From the NCBI GenBank assembly GCA_903849645.1, contig CAINJJ010000009.1:186001-250000 (forward strand): a stretch of 64,000 nucleotides of DNA, in the 5' to 3' direction. A model generated the notes under the pieces. It was not told where the DNA came from and ran no database searches. It worked only from the letters and a program-made list of their open reading frames with translations. The stretch's first letter is position 1, and every line of letters starts with the position of its first letter. Source of the stretch: an uncultured Acidobacteriaceae bacterium (GTDB lineage: Bacteria; Acidobacteriota; Terriglobia; Terriglobales; Acidobacteriaceae). This document shows, piece by piece, positions 21,336 to 29,326 of this stretch. The position numbers were made by a program, and so were the translations under genes.

Positions 21336-21370
21336 CCCACCCACGAATCAAAAGGCGATTCATGCATGGG
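21336..21370 (+). repeat. Intergenic palindrome, imperfect copy
   Basis: Arms CCCACCCACGAATC (21336-21349) and GATTCATGCATGGG (21357-21370), 11 of 14 paired, followed by CGCCCGGCC. The stem core GAATC/GATTC is the same as in the copy at 9050. It lies after the stop codon of the DUF362 gene at 21414. Confidence 0.75.
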
Positions 21371-21413
21371 CGCCCGGCCTTCGTAAATACCAAGGGCACC
21401 CGGCGAGGCCGCG

Positions 21414-22433
21414 CTAGCTGAGTTGGCTGAATTTGACGGGGAGTTTGTCGTAGTCGACGATCCCGAGGCCGCGGGCGGCGGCCATGCCGAGGTAGGGCAG
21501 GTGTTCGGGGTCGAGGTTCCACCAGGCTTTGGCGACGTAGGCATCGAGGGCCACGGGGTCGGTGCCGGCGACCATGGTCTTCTTGGTCGCTACGTCTTCC
21601 AGGCTGCCGCCGGTGGGGCCGTTGCGGAGCAGGATGCGGTAGCAGTCCATGAGGGTGACGGTGGGCAGCATGAAGCCGGCGAGGTCGACAAGGCTCTGGT
21701 GAATGGACTGGTGGAGCCGGTTGCGCTGGCCGCCAAGGATGCCGTACCAGTTTTTCATGCCGAGGGTGGCGCCGATGAGGCTGTGGTGCTTGGCGATGGG
21801 CAGGTTGATGACCTTGTCGGCCTCGAGGAAGGGGATGAAGACGGGCCATGTCTTGAGGACGACGCCGCCGAGGTCGACTTCGCGGTAAAGCTCGGGGTCG
21901 GGGAGAATGACTTCAGCGCCCTCGGCGCGGGCGGCGGCCTCGATGCCGGATCGATGGAAGCAGCGGCGGGGCTCGTTGCAACTGACGTCGGTGACGATGA
22001 CGCGCTTGGCCCCGGCGCCCCAGCACTGGCGGATGACTTCGGCGACGACTTCGGGGTTGGTGTTGGCGGCCTGCTCGGGGGTGCGGTCCCAGGCGATGTT
22101 GGGCTTGATGACGACGACGTCCTGGTGGCCGACGAAGCGGCGCATGCCGCCGAGATCCTGGAGGGCGCGCTGGACGAGTGCGCGCGGTTCCCCGCCCTGC
22201 ACGACGACGAGATGGGGGAACTGGGGATCGGTGGCGGTGCGGTGATCGCGGCGGGCCTGCTCGGCGTGGGCGGGGACGGGGCGGAAGCTGTGTTCGCTGA
22301 GCCAGAGGGCAGCGCCGCCGGCGCCGGCTGCCACGCCGCCGAGGCGAAGCAGTTGGAGCATGGCTTCACGGCGCGTGAGAGCGGGCGGCTGGGCTTGGTT
22401 CGCCCCGGTTTGCTTTTCGGTTTCGCCGGCCAT
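21414..22433 (-). CDS. DUF362 domain protein with Tat-like signal (second of a tandem pair)
   Basis: 339 residues from ATG 22433 (GGGAG upstream). N-terminal LTRREAMLQLLRLGGVAAGAGG looks like a Tat signal or signal anchor. The DUF362 core contains VVVIKPNIAWDR, KRVIVTDVSCNEPRRCF, KVINLPIAKHHSLIGATLGMKNWYGILG and MVAGTDPVALDAYVAK. DUF362 proteins are usually linked to 4Fe-4S ferredoxin domains, but no cysteine cluster occurs here; the membrane polyferredoxin encoded upstream may supply that function. Biochemical role unknown. It is separated from the first DUF362 gene by 196 bases containing two palindromes. Confidence 0.88.
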   Translation of the reverse strand: MAGETEKQTGANQAQPPALTRREAMLQLLRLGGVAAGAGGAALWLSEHSFRPVPAHAEQARRDHRTATDPQFPHLVVVQGGEPRALVQRALQDLGGMRRFVGHQDVVVIKPNIAWDRTPEQAANTNPEVVAEVIRQCWGAGAKRVIVTDVSCNEPRRCFHRSGIEAAARAEGAEVILPDPELYREVDLGGVVLKTWPVFIPFLEADKVINLPIAKHHSLIGATLGMKNWYGILGGQRNRLHQSIHQSLVDLAGFMLPTVTLMDCYRILLRNGPTGGSLEDVATKKTMVAGTDPVALDAYVAKAWWNLDPEHLPYLGMAAARGLGIVDYDKLPVKFSQLS

Positions 22434-22482
22434 TGGTTGTACTCCCTGGTTGACGCGGTTTGGTTTGAAGGCTAGGTGCTTT

Positions 22483-22580
22483 CCCACCCATTCCGCATGG
22501 TGCGCGGAATCGATGGGGCACCCGGCATCCAGTTCTTGACGCTTCGAGCTGGAACTGCTCGAAAGATGGGGCGCCCGGCC
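22483..22580 (+). repeat. Two adjacent palindromes of the TGGGGC-edge family
   Basis: First: CCCACCCATTCCGC (22483-22496) and GCGGAATCGATGGG (22504-22517), 12 of 14 paired, followed by GCACCCGGC. Second: CTTCGAGC (22542-22549) and GCTCGAAAG (22557-22565), ending GATGGGGCGCCCGGCC. They lie between the two DUF362 genes, after the stop of the upstream one. Confidence 0.75.
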
Positions 22581-22629
22581 ATTCTGGTTCTTCTCAGGCC
22601 CCCCCTTGAGTTGAAACCAATCAGGAAGA

Positions 22630-23631
22630 TCAGACTTCCAGGAGGTGAATGCGCTGGGGGTCGTTGACGCCGAGGTTGTGTGCGGCGTCGGCGGCGGTGG
22701 CGATGTAGCGCGGTGGACGATTGGCGGCCTCAAGGGCTTTCATGCCGACTTCGGCGCGCTTGCGTTCGAGCATCTGCCATGCGGTGTGATCGATGGCGAC
22801 GCGATCTTCGCCAACGATGAGGGCGTTGGGGTACCAGAGGCGCTCGGGATGGAAACCGGGGCCGCCTTCGTAGACCGAGGAGAGGGCATCGCCAATGGTG
22901 AAGCGCACCTTCTGCCGGATCTCCGGGATGCAGTTCAAATCGGCCACGCTGGGGTTGCATCCGTTGGCGTGCAGCTCGAAGGGCTTCTCCACCACGCCGT
23001 ACATGTTCTTCATGGCGAAGGTGACGCCGGATAGCTGGTGGTCCTTCAAGATGGGGAGGCCGATGACCATATCGCACAGCGTGAGCGCCCTGGCCAGCTT
23101 CACCTTGGCCGTGCCAAAGGCGACCGGCGTCTGCTCATATCCGTAGATCTCCGAGCTGAGGGAGCGGATCTGGCCAGGCTTGTCGACGTGCTCGAATCCG
23201 CATGCCTGGAGGAAGTTGGTGCGCTGCTCCCATATCACGATGTTCCCCGGCTTGATGCCAGCCTGCTGCAGGCGTTCGGCGATCGCTCTGGTCAATGCGG
23301 CATGGGTGGCGATACCCTTGCCGCCCAGTCCGTTCACCTTGAGGCCGATGACCTTGTCCGGTCCCAGGTCTTTGCCCAGGATGCGCTTCCACCCATCCAC
23401 GGGCTTCTCGCGCCCCGTCCAGGAGGCCACGGCCTTGTCAAGCAATTCAGCGGCCTTTTTTTCGTCCAGTTGGCCGGGGCTGGAATGGACATTTGGGTCG
23501 CGAGCCACGACCACGCGCGATTTGCCGGCGTCGTGGTCATCGGCCACTTTGGCCAGGCTCAGTGCGGATTGCGAGCCCAGCAGCAGGGCTCCGGTTGCGG
23601 CTGTCTTCAGGAATTCACGACGGCTTTCCAT
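22630..23631 (-). CDS. DUF362 domain protein, Tat-exported (first of a tandem pair)
   Basis: 333 residues from ATG 23631, chosen over the in-frame ATG 18 bases upstream because GAGGA sits six bases before it. Tat signal SRREFLKTAATGALLLGSQSAL. DUF362 features: VIGLKVNGLGGKGIATH, IKPGNIVIWEQRTNFLQACG, LCDMVIGLPILKDHQLSGVTFAMKNMYGVV and LIVGEDRVAIDHTAWQML. It shares the overall layout of the second DUF362 protein (MKN-Y motif, D-VA-D near the end), so they are likely paralogues from an old duplication. No Fe-S motif. It follows the DUF6599-like lipoprotein gene by 45 bases and is probably in its transcript. Confidence 0.88.
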   Translation of the reverse strand: MESRREFLKTAATGALLLGSQSALSLAKVADDHDAGKSRVVVARDPNVHSSPGQLDEKKAAELLDKAVASWTGREKPVDGWKRILGKDLGPDKVIGLKVNGLGGKGIATHAALTRAIAERLQQAGIKPGNIVIWEQRTNFLQACGFEHVDKPGQIRSLSSEIYGYEQTPVAFGTAKVKLARALTLCDMVIGLPILKDHQLSGVTFAMKNMYGVVEKPFELHANGCNPSVADLNCIPEIRQKVRFTIGDALSSVYEGGPGFHPERLWYPNALIVGEDRVAIDHTAWQMLERKRAEVGMKALEAANRPPRYIATAADAAHNLGVNDPQRIHLLEV

Positions 23632-23676
23632 GACTATCCTCGCTTGCATTGCGGGCCGCCAGAGCGGCCGGTTGAA

Positions 23677-24183
23677 CTAGAGTTTCGCTTCGATGGCGCG
23701 GGCCAGGGCAAGCAGAGCCTGCGGCGTGTCGGGGGTGGCTTCATAGGCCACGATGCGCACCAGAGTGCTTCCCTTGCGGAAGAGGATGCTTTGCGCGTAT
23801 TGCACCCCCGCTTCGCCGAGTTGAACGGGCTTCGCGTCGTTGGACTGGCCGGCGTCGAGCATCTTGCGCGCGCCCGCCGGGTCGCCCATGGTGTGCACGT
23901 CAACGACGGCTTCCAAGTGGCCCTGGTATTTGTAGTCGGAGGTGGAGGTGGAGACGACGCCGGCGGAGATGTACTGCTCCGCGTCGCCGTCGATGTATTG
24001 CCAGAGGTCCTTGGCAGCAAAGGTGCGTGTGTCGCTGGCTTTTTGCCAGCCGGAGGCGACGCCGGACTCTGGAAAGGGGTTGGACGGAGTCTTCTTGCAG
24101 CCGGAGAAACCGGAAAAGGCAACGAAGGCAATGACGGCAAGAATCAGCAAGGAACTCAGCGACTTGAACAATCGGAATTTCAC
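23677..24183 (-). CDS. DUF6599-like lipoprotein
   Basis: 168 residues; GTG start at 24183 with AGGAGAAA upstream. The signal ends in a lipobox-like FSGFSGCKK, with Cys29 the likely lipidated residue. The mature part has KDLWQYIDGDAEQYISAGV, which I recall as typical of the DUF6599 family of acidobacterial and delta-proteobacterial proteins, then YQGHLEAVVDVHTMGD and GVQYAQSILFRKGSTLVRIVAY. Function unknown. The placement 12 bases after the polyferredoxin gene and 45 bases before a DUF362 gene suggests a periplasmic partner of that redox set. Confidence 0.75.
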   Translation of the reverse strand: MKFRLFKSLSSLLILAVIAFVAFSGFSGCKKTPSNPFPESGVASGWQKASDTRTFAAKDLWQYIDGDAEQYISAGVVSTSTSDYKYQGHLEAVVDVHTMGDPAGARKMLDAGQSNDAKPVQLGEAGVQYAQSILFRKGSTLVRIVAYEATPDTPQALLALARAIEAKL

Positions 24184-24195
24184 GAAAGGTTTCTC

Positions 24196-25881
24196 CTATT
24201 TTCGATTCAGCAGAATCTGGCTTGCGGGGGAGCGGCTCTCTCCGATGCTGGTGACGTAGACGGCGGGGCGCTCCTGGAGCGGGCAGGCATACTCGCAGGC
24301 GCCGCAGCCGACACAGCGGCTGGGGTCAATGCGGGGCTGCTTGAGGGTCTTGATGTTGCCGGCGGAGTCCACCACCTGCGCCTCCTGCACATAGATGGCC
24401 TTGGGCGAGACGGGGCACCACTCTTCGCAGACGATGCAGTCGGTAGCCATGGCCCAGGGCAGGCAGCGGCCGCGGTCGTAGAAGGCGGTGCCGAGGCGGA
24501 TGGGCTGCGCCTGCTGACCGACGCCGACAACCCAGCCCTTGTCTTTGGGCGTGATTTGCCAGATGGCGCCGGTGGGGCAGACCTCAGAGCAGAGTACGCA
24601 ACTGGGTTCGCAGTAGCCGATGCGGGGCACGAGGGTGGGCGACCAGAGGCCTTCGATGCCGGCTTCTTCAAAGGTGGGGTGGAGGGCGGTGTTGGGGCAG
24701 ACCTTCATGCACTCGCCGCAGCGGATGCAGCGGGAGAGGAAGTCGGACTCGTCGAGCGCGCCGGGCGGACGGAGGAGGCGCTCGTGGCGGCTTTTGCCGA
24801 GGCCGGTGTTGGCGCGCATCAGGGGAACGACAGCCGCGCCGGCGGCGAGGCCGGTGAGGGTGCGGCGGCGGCCCAGGTCGGGCGAGACGACTTCCTTTTC
24901 GTTGCGGAAGAACTTGAACTGGAGGCTCTCATGGGGGCAACTGCCGACGCAGTTCATGCACATGAGGCACTCGGGCTTGCGCCAGGGAACGCCGCCGATG
25001 GGGTCGTCGCCGCCCTGGCAGTGGAGCAGGCAGCGGTTGCAGTTGTTGCAGGTGGCGGGGTCCTTGTGGAGGCCGAGGATGGACCAGCGGGAGACCGCGC
25101 CGAGGAGCGCGCCAAGCGGGCAGATGGCCCGGCACCAGAGGCGGGTCACGCGCAGGCTGGCGGCGAGAATGGCGAGAAAGAGCAGGCCCAGAACCAGGCC
25201 CTGGGCGAAGTGGGGCTGGCGGAAGTCGAGGACCGTGTATTGCAGGACGGTGTGGAGGGTTTCGCCGGTGGCCTTGAGAGCGGCGACGTGGCTGTGCTCG
25301 AGCGGGGCGAGCAGGGAGCGCACGGCAAAGTTGAAGGCGGGCAGGAGCCCGAGGCCAAAGGAGCGGACGAGGAGGCTGAAGGGGTCGAGCCAGCCGATGG
25401 CCGCGGAGCCAAAGCAGGCGGCGACGAGGCCGGCAAGCAGGACGACGTATTTGCCGGTTTGCCAGCGCTTGTAGCGGTTGGACTCAATGCGCTGCTTGCC
25501 GCGCTTGGCCTCGGAGGGCCGGCTGCCGACAAAGTGCTGCAGGGTGCCCATGGGGCAGATCCAGCCGCAGAAGAAGCGGCCCAGAAAGAGGGTGGGGAGC
25601 AGGATGACGAGGCTCCAGAGGAGCCCGCGATAGAGGGCATGGGAAGCGAGGGCGTTGGCGAGGGCAACGAGGGGGTCCCACTCAAAGAAGAGGCGCACCG
25701 GGGCGCGGAGATGGATGTCGCCGGTGGCGCCGGCCGAGGGGCGGAGCGAGGTGAAGATGAGGAGCGCAAGAAAGAGGACGAGAAAGAATATCTGCGAAAT
25801 CCTGCGCCACATGGGCAACCGGGACGGGGCCACGAATCTCCTCCACACAGTAAGAGCGGTGCCTATTCCTGCATAATCCAT
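24196..25881 (-). CDS. Membrane polyferredoxin (NapH-like plus multiple 4Fe-4S domains)
   Basis: 561 residues. A membrane part at about 25-290 has roughly five helices with NapH-type cysteine motifs at the membrane face (CGWICPMG, CRAICPLG). Cytoplasmic/periplasmic ferredoxin motifs follow: CNNCNRCLLHC, CLMCMNCVGSCP, CIRCGECMKVCP, CVLCSEVCP, CIVCEEWCP and CVGCGACEYACP, enough for about four to six [4Fe-4S] clusters. A Tat-like RRTLTGLAAGAAVVPL segment lies between the clusters, so the C-terminal ferredoxin part may be on the other side of the membrane. It likely passes electrons between quinols and the exported DUF362/DUF6599 proteins encoded downstream. ATG 25881; an alternative ATG lies 69 bases on. 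Confidence 0.9.
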   Translation of the reverse strand: MDYAGIGTALTVWRRFVAPSRLPMWRRISQIFFLVLFLALLIFTSLRPSAGATGDIHLRAPVRLFFEWDPLVALANALASHALYRGLLWSLVILLPTLFLGRFFCGWICPMGTLQHFVGSRPSEAKRGKQRIESNRYKRWQTGKYVVLLAGLVAACFGSAAIGWLDPFSLLVRSFGLGLLPAFNFAVRSLLAPLEHSHVAALKATGETLHTVLQYTVLDFRQPHFAQGLVLGLLFLAILAASLRVTRLWCRAICPLGALLGAVSRWSILGLHKDPATCNNCNRCLLHCQGGDDPIGGVPWRKPECLMCMNCVGSCPHESLQFKFFRNEKEVVSPDLGRRRTLTGLAAGAAVVPLMRANTGLGKSRHERLLRPPGALDESDFLSRCIRCGECMKVCPNTALHPTFEEAGIEGLWSPTLVPRIGYCEPSCVLCSEVCPTGAIWQITPKDKGWVVGVGQQAQPIRLGTAFYDRGRCLPWAMATDCIVCEEWCPVSPKAIYVQEAQVVDSAGNIKTLKQPRIDPSRCVGCGACEYACPLQERPAVYVTSIGESRSPASQILLNRK

Positions 25882-25907
25882 GATTGGCGCTCAGGCGGGG
25901 GCGGGGC

Positions 25908-25923
25908 GGTGACCTGCATCACC
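25908..25923 (-). promoter_or_regulatory. CRP/FNR-family-like palindrome upstream of the polyferredoxin gene
   Basis: GGTGATGCAGGTCACC on the minus strand has the GTGA-N6-TCAC core used by CRP/FNR-family regulators and ends 27 bases before ATG 25881. A chance match is quite possible in 64 kb. Confidence 0.3.
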
Positions 25924-25977
25924 TGTTGGGAGGCCGGGGGCGAGGAATCTGTCGGTTTTGCGGGGCCAGAAGGGGCA

Positions 25978-26172
25978 AAAGCCGAAGCGACGCTTCAGCT
26001 CAGACTGCACAAAGGGCCTGCATTTGAGCAGGAAGAACAAAGGCACACGCAGGGGCTGAAGCCCATTTGCTTCTATGGCACTTACGGCACGACTGACGTC
26101 GTGCCCTCACACTTCGATGGCGTTTATGGAATTTCTAAGCGGCAAGAGCCGAAGCGACGCTTCGGCTCTTGC
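25978..26172. repeat. Cluster of short palindromes, acidobacterial intergenic type
   Basis: The unit GCCGAAGCGACGCTTC(A/G)GCTC occurs twice, near 25981 and at 26149, the second within a perfect 14-bp hairpin (GCAAGAGCCGAAGC / GCTTCGGCTCTTGC, 26142-26172). Between them is GGGGCTGAAGCCC and a perfect hairpin GGCACGAC-TGAC-GTCGTGCC (26086-26105). It fills most of the gap between the 3' end of the ribonuclease gene and the start of the polyferredoxin gene. After the last hairpin TCGTTTTG follows on the plus strand only, so it is a weak terminator for the minus-strand ribonuclease gene. Confidence 0.7.
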
Positions 26173-26194
26173 TCGTTTTGGATGGGTTGACGGC

Positions 26195-29100
26195 CTAGCC
26201 CTGCACGTCAAACTGCTCGGGGTGGAGGGTTGGGTCGCTCTTGACGAGGATGTTCTTGCCGACCAGTTCCTCGAACTCGACGAGCCAGCTTCCGTTGTTG
26301 GCCTTGAGGACCTTGACGGTCTCAGGGTTGACGCGGAGCAGGACATCGGCGCCCTCAAAGTGCTTCTTCATCTTGCGCAGCTCGGTGTAAATCTCGTTGC
26401 AGACCGTGGTCGGGCTCTTGACCATGCCGGTGGCCTGGCAGGTTGGGCAGGGGACCGAGAGGGTGCGCTCGAGGGACTGCTTGACGCGCTTGCGCGTGAT
26501 GGCGACGAGGCCAAAGTCGTTGAACTGCAGCACCTTGGTGGGGGCGCGATCGCTCTTGAGGGCTTCTTCAAGGGCCGCCATGACGCGGAAGCGGTTCTTG
26601 CGCTCGTCCATGTCAATGAAGTCGATGACGATGATGCCGCCGAGGTCGCGAAGGCGAATCTGGCGGACGATCTCCGGCACGGCGTCGAGGTTGGTCTTGA
26701 GGATGGTGTCCTCAAGGCGCGCCGACTTGCCGACGTACTTGCCGGTGTTGATGTCGATGGCCACCAGGGCTTCAGTCTGATTGATGACGATGGAACCGCC
26801 GGACTTGAGCCAGACCTTGGAGCGGAGGGCCTTGGAAATCTCGTCCTGGATGCCGAAGTGCTCGAAAAGCGGCACTTCCTTGGTGTAGAGCTTGACGCGG
26901 CGGACCAGGTTGGGCGAAAAGCGGTTGAGGAAGCGGACGATGCGCTCGTAGTTTTCCTCGGTATCGACCCAGATATTGGAGAAGTTGGAACTGACCTGGT
27001 CGCGCAGGATGCGCTCGATGAGCGAGAGGTCGTGGTAGATGAGAGCCGGCGACTTGGAGGTGTCGGAGCGCTGCTTGATCTCGTTCCAGAGGTGAATGAG
27101 GAAGCGGAGATCGGCGCGGAGCTCTTCTTCCGAGGCACCTTCGGCCGCGGTGCGGACGATGAATCCGCCGGAGGCTTCGCCTCGCTCGTGCACCAGGATG
27201 CGCTTGAGGCGCTGGCGCTCCTCGTCGGACTCGATCTTGCGGCTGACGCCGATGTGGGTGACGGTGGGCATGAAGACCAGGAAGCGGCCGGGGAGCGCGA
27301 TGTGAGAGGTGATGCGCGCACCCTTCTTGGCGATTGGCTCCTTGGCGATCTGGACCAGGATCTCCTGACCGGGCTTGAGCAGGTCGGAGATGATGGGCAG
27401 GTCAGAGGTCTGCATGGAGCGGCGCGAAGGACCGCGGCCGCGATTCTGGGCGGGACCCGCTGGAGCAGATTGCCCCGGGCGTCCGCCGCGACGGTTGCGG
27501 CCGCCGCGATCACCGCGGCGCTGCTGGGAGGAGTCTCCTCCGGTCGCAGGCTGTCCCACGGCGATGGCGTCGTCATCCTCGTCGTCGTCGTCGTCTTCGC
27601 CGTTCTTGCCGTCGAAGTTTAACTGGATCCGGTGGTCAAGGTGAGCTTCCTGGAGCAGTTCGCCGAGATCGCCAGTGCGCATCTGGGCCGGCAGGGTCTC
27701 CTCTTCAAAGTCGTCGTTGTCGTGAGCCGCCGCCTTGCCGCGATGGGCGTGGCGAGGGGCCTCAAACTCCTCTTCTTCGATGACTTCTTCTTCAATGACG
27801 CCCTTGCCGGGGGCATAGGCGGAGACGGAGGGAACCGAAGCCGGCTTGGCTTCCGGTTGGGCAGGCTCCTCATCCTCGGGCTTCTTCTTCTTGCCGCCAA
27901 GTCCGAAGAGTCGGAAGCCTGTGGGAGGATGCTCGATGTGGTGGGAGGCCTCAGCGTCCGGCTCGGCTTCGGCCGGGGCGGCAGGGGCATCGTGGTCGGC
28001 TTCATCGACGACTTCGTCCTGCCGGGTCATGGGCTCGGCAATGGACTCCTCGGCGGAGGGCTGCTCGAGGACGGTCTCCTCGGTGTAGTCGGCGGGGGCA
28101 GGCTCGTGCGGCGGATCTTCCTCGACCAGCTCTTCTTCGACGAGTTCCTCTTCCTCGAACTGGGGGGCCCCATTGTGCTCTTCCGTGGGCGCGATGAGGT
28201 CGGTGGAATGCGGCGCGTCAGGGGCGATCATCTCCACGACGAACGCTTCTTCTTCAAAGGCATCGACGGAGTCGCCGTTGCCGTGGCTGCCGGGACCGGA
28301 TTCTTCCGAGGGCTCGGCTTCAGGCTCGGGGGCACGGTGGCGGGAAAGCGATTCGCCAGGGAGGGGTCCGCTGCCATCCCACACGAAGGGCGCCTCAACC
28401 ATGGTGGAGGGCTTGAAGGTGGACTTGGGACGGGCCGGGGCCTCGGGACGGGAGCTGGGCTCGTCGGCAGGCGGGGTTGCGCCGTAGCGGGAGAGCGACT
28501 CGCCGGGGAGCACGAAAGGCGCAGGGGCTGCGGGCTGGTTGTAGCGGGGTGCGGGAGCTGCAGGGACGGGAGGAGTCCAGGTCTGCTGAGGGGCTCTGTC
28601 GCCGGCTTCGGCGTGGATTTCAGGGGCGACCTCTACCTCGGGAACCTGCTCGATATAAACCTGGGAGGACTCTTCGCCCTCGGCCTGGCCTTCAGGGGAG
28701 CCTGCTCCGCTGCGGCCACCGCGACGGCGGCGGCGTCCGCGCCAGCGCTTTCCGCCTCCACCGGCCGCCTCATCCTGAGCGTCTTCAAACTGCTCGATGG
28801 TGGGCGAAGGGGTGGGAGCGGCCTGGGGGATCTCGACGATCTCGGGGGCGGCTTCAGGGGCGGGACGGCGGTCGCGGCCGGGGCGGCCCTGGCTGGAACG
28901 GCCACCGCGGTCCTGATTGCGGTCCTGGCTCCGTTCTGAGCTCCGGTCTGAGCCGCGCTCCTGAGCGGGCTCGGCGCTGCGTTCGGGGGCGCGCTCTTGT
29001 GTGCGTTCCGGTGCGCTTTGGTGGCGGACCTCGCGGGGCGGGGTGTTGCCGCCCGTGGCCGCGGCCTTCTCGATTTCGTCGGTTTCCTCGGGATCCTCCA

Positions 29101-29326
29101 GCTCCATGAAGTCCGTCACATAGAGGAAGGCATCGCGTTCGAGGCCTACATCGACGAAGGCGGACTGCATGCCGGGGAGAACCCTGGTAACGCGGCCGTT
29201 GTAGATGGACCCGGCCAGGGTATATTCGTTTTCGCGTTCGTAGTAGATCTCCGCGAGTTGATCATCTTCAAGAATTGCAAGCCGTGTTTCATGCGGCGTG
29301 GAGGAGATACAAATCTCTTTTGCCAT
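26195..29326 (-). CDS. rng: Ribonuclease G/E with a very large insertion in the S1 domain
   Basis: 1043 residues. Endoribonuclease of rRNA maturation and mRNA decay. N-terminus EICISSTPHETRLAILED and the start of the S1 domain (GSIYNGRVTRVLPGMQSAF) are normal, but from about residue 80 to 640 there is an acidic, proline- and glutamate-rich, low-complexity insertion, after which the S1 fold resumes (ISDLLKPGQEILVQIAKEPI). The catalytic core then follows: Asp858 in AIDINTGKY and Asp902 in IIVIDFIDM match the Mg-binding pair of RNase E, and CPTCQATG is the Zn-link. Without the insertion the length (about 480) matches RNase G. Arg/Gly-rich tracts near 610-635 (RRGDRGGRNRRGGRPG) may bind RNA. ATG 29326 follows GGAAAGG. 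Confidence 0.93.
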   Translation of the reverse strand: MAKEICISSTPHETRLAILEDDQLAEIYYERENEYTLAGSIYNGRVTRVLPGMQSAFVDVGLERDAFLYVTDFMELEDPEETDEIEKAAATGGNTPPREVRHQSAPERTQERAPERSAEPAQERGSDRSSERSQDRNQDRGGRSSQGRPGRDRRPAPEAAPEIVEIPQAAPTPSPTIEQFEDAQDEAAGGGGKRWRGRRRRRGGRSGAGSPEGQAEGEESSQVYIEQVPEVEVAPEIHAEAGDRAPQQTWTPPVPAAPAPRYNQPAAPAPFVLPGESLSRYGATPPADEPSSRPEAPARPKSTFKPSTMVEAPFVWDGSGPLPGESLSRHRAPEPEAEPSEESGPGSHGNGDSVDAFEEEAFVVEMIAPDAPHSTDLIAPTEEHNGAPQFEEEELVEEELVEEDPPHEPAPADYTEETVLEQPSAEESIAEPMTRQDEVVDEADHDAPAAPAEAEPDAEASHHIEHPPTGFRLFGLGGKKKKPEDEEPAQPEAKPASVPSVSAYAPGKGVIEEEVIEEEEFEAPRHAHRGKAAAHDNDDFEEETLPAQMRTGDLGELLQEAHLDHRIQLNFDGKNGEDDDDDEDDDAIAVGQPATGGDSSQQRRGDRGGRNRRGGRPGQSAPAGPAQNRGRGPSRRSMQTSDLPIISDLLKPGQEILVQIAKEPIAKKGARITSHIALPGRFLVFMPTVTHIGVSRKIESDEERQRLKRILVHERGEASGGFIVRTAAEGASEEELRADLRFLIHLWNEIKQRSDTSKSPALIYHDLSLIERILRDQVSSNFSNIWVDTEENYERIVRFLNRFSPNLVRRVKLYTKEVPLFEHFGIQDEISKALRSKVWLKSGGSIVINQTEALVAIDINTGKYVGKSARLEDTILKTNLDAVPEIVRQIRLRDLGGIIVIDFIDMDERKNRFRVMAALEEALKSDRAPTKVLQFNDFGLVAITRKRVKQSLERTLSVPCPTCQATGMVKSPTTVCNEIYTELRKMKKHFEGADVLLRVNPETVKVLKANNGSWLVEFEELVGKNILVKSDPTLHPEQFDVQG

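Noticed and set aside
26142..26172. Strong hairpin as terminator of the ribonuclease gene
   Set aside because: The T-rich tract follows on the plus strand, the wrong direction for the minus-strand gene; it fits the palindrome family better.
23038..26190. 1050-codon open frame on the plus strand
   Set aside because: It runs antisense across the DUF362, lipoprotein and polyferredoxin genes, whose domains are clear; its translation is low-complexity Gly/Ala/Glu-rich, as expected from the reverse strand of GC-rich genes.
27632..28939. 435-codon plus-strand frame, Gly- and Leu/Phe-rich
   Set aside because: Antisense to the low-complexity insertion of the ribonuclease gene; the minus frame continues through both conserved halves.
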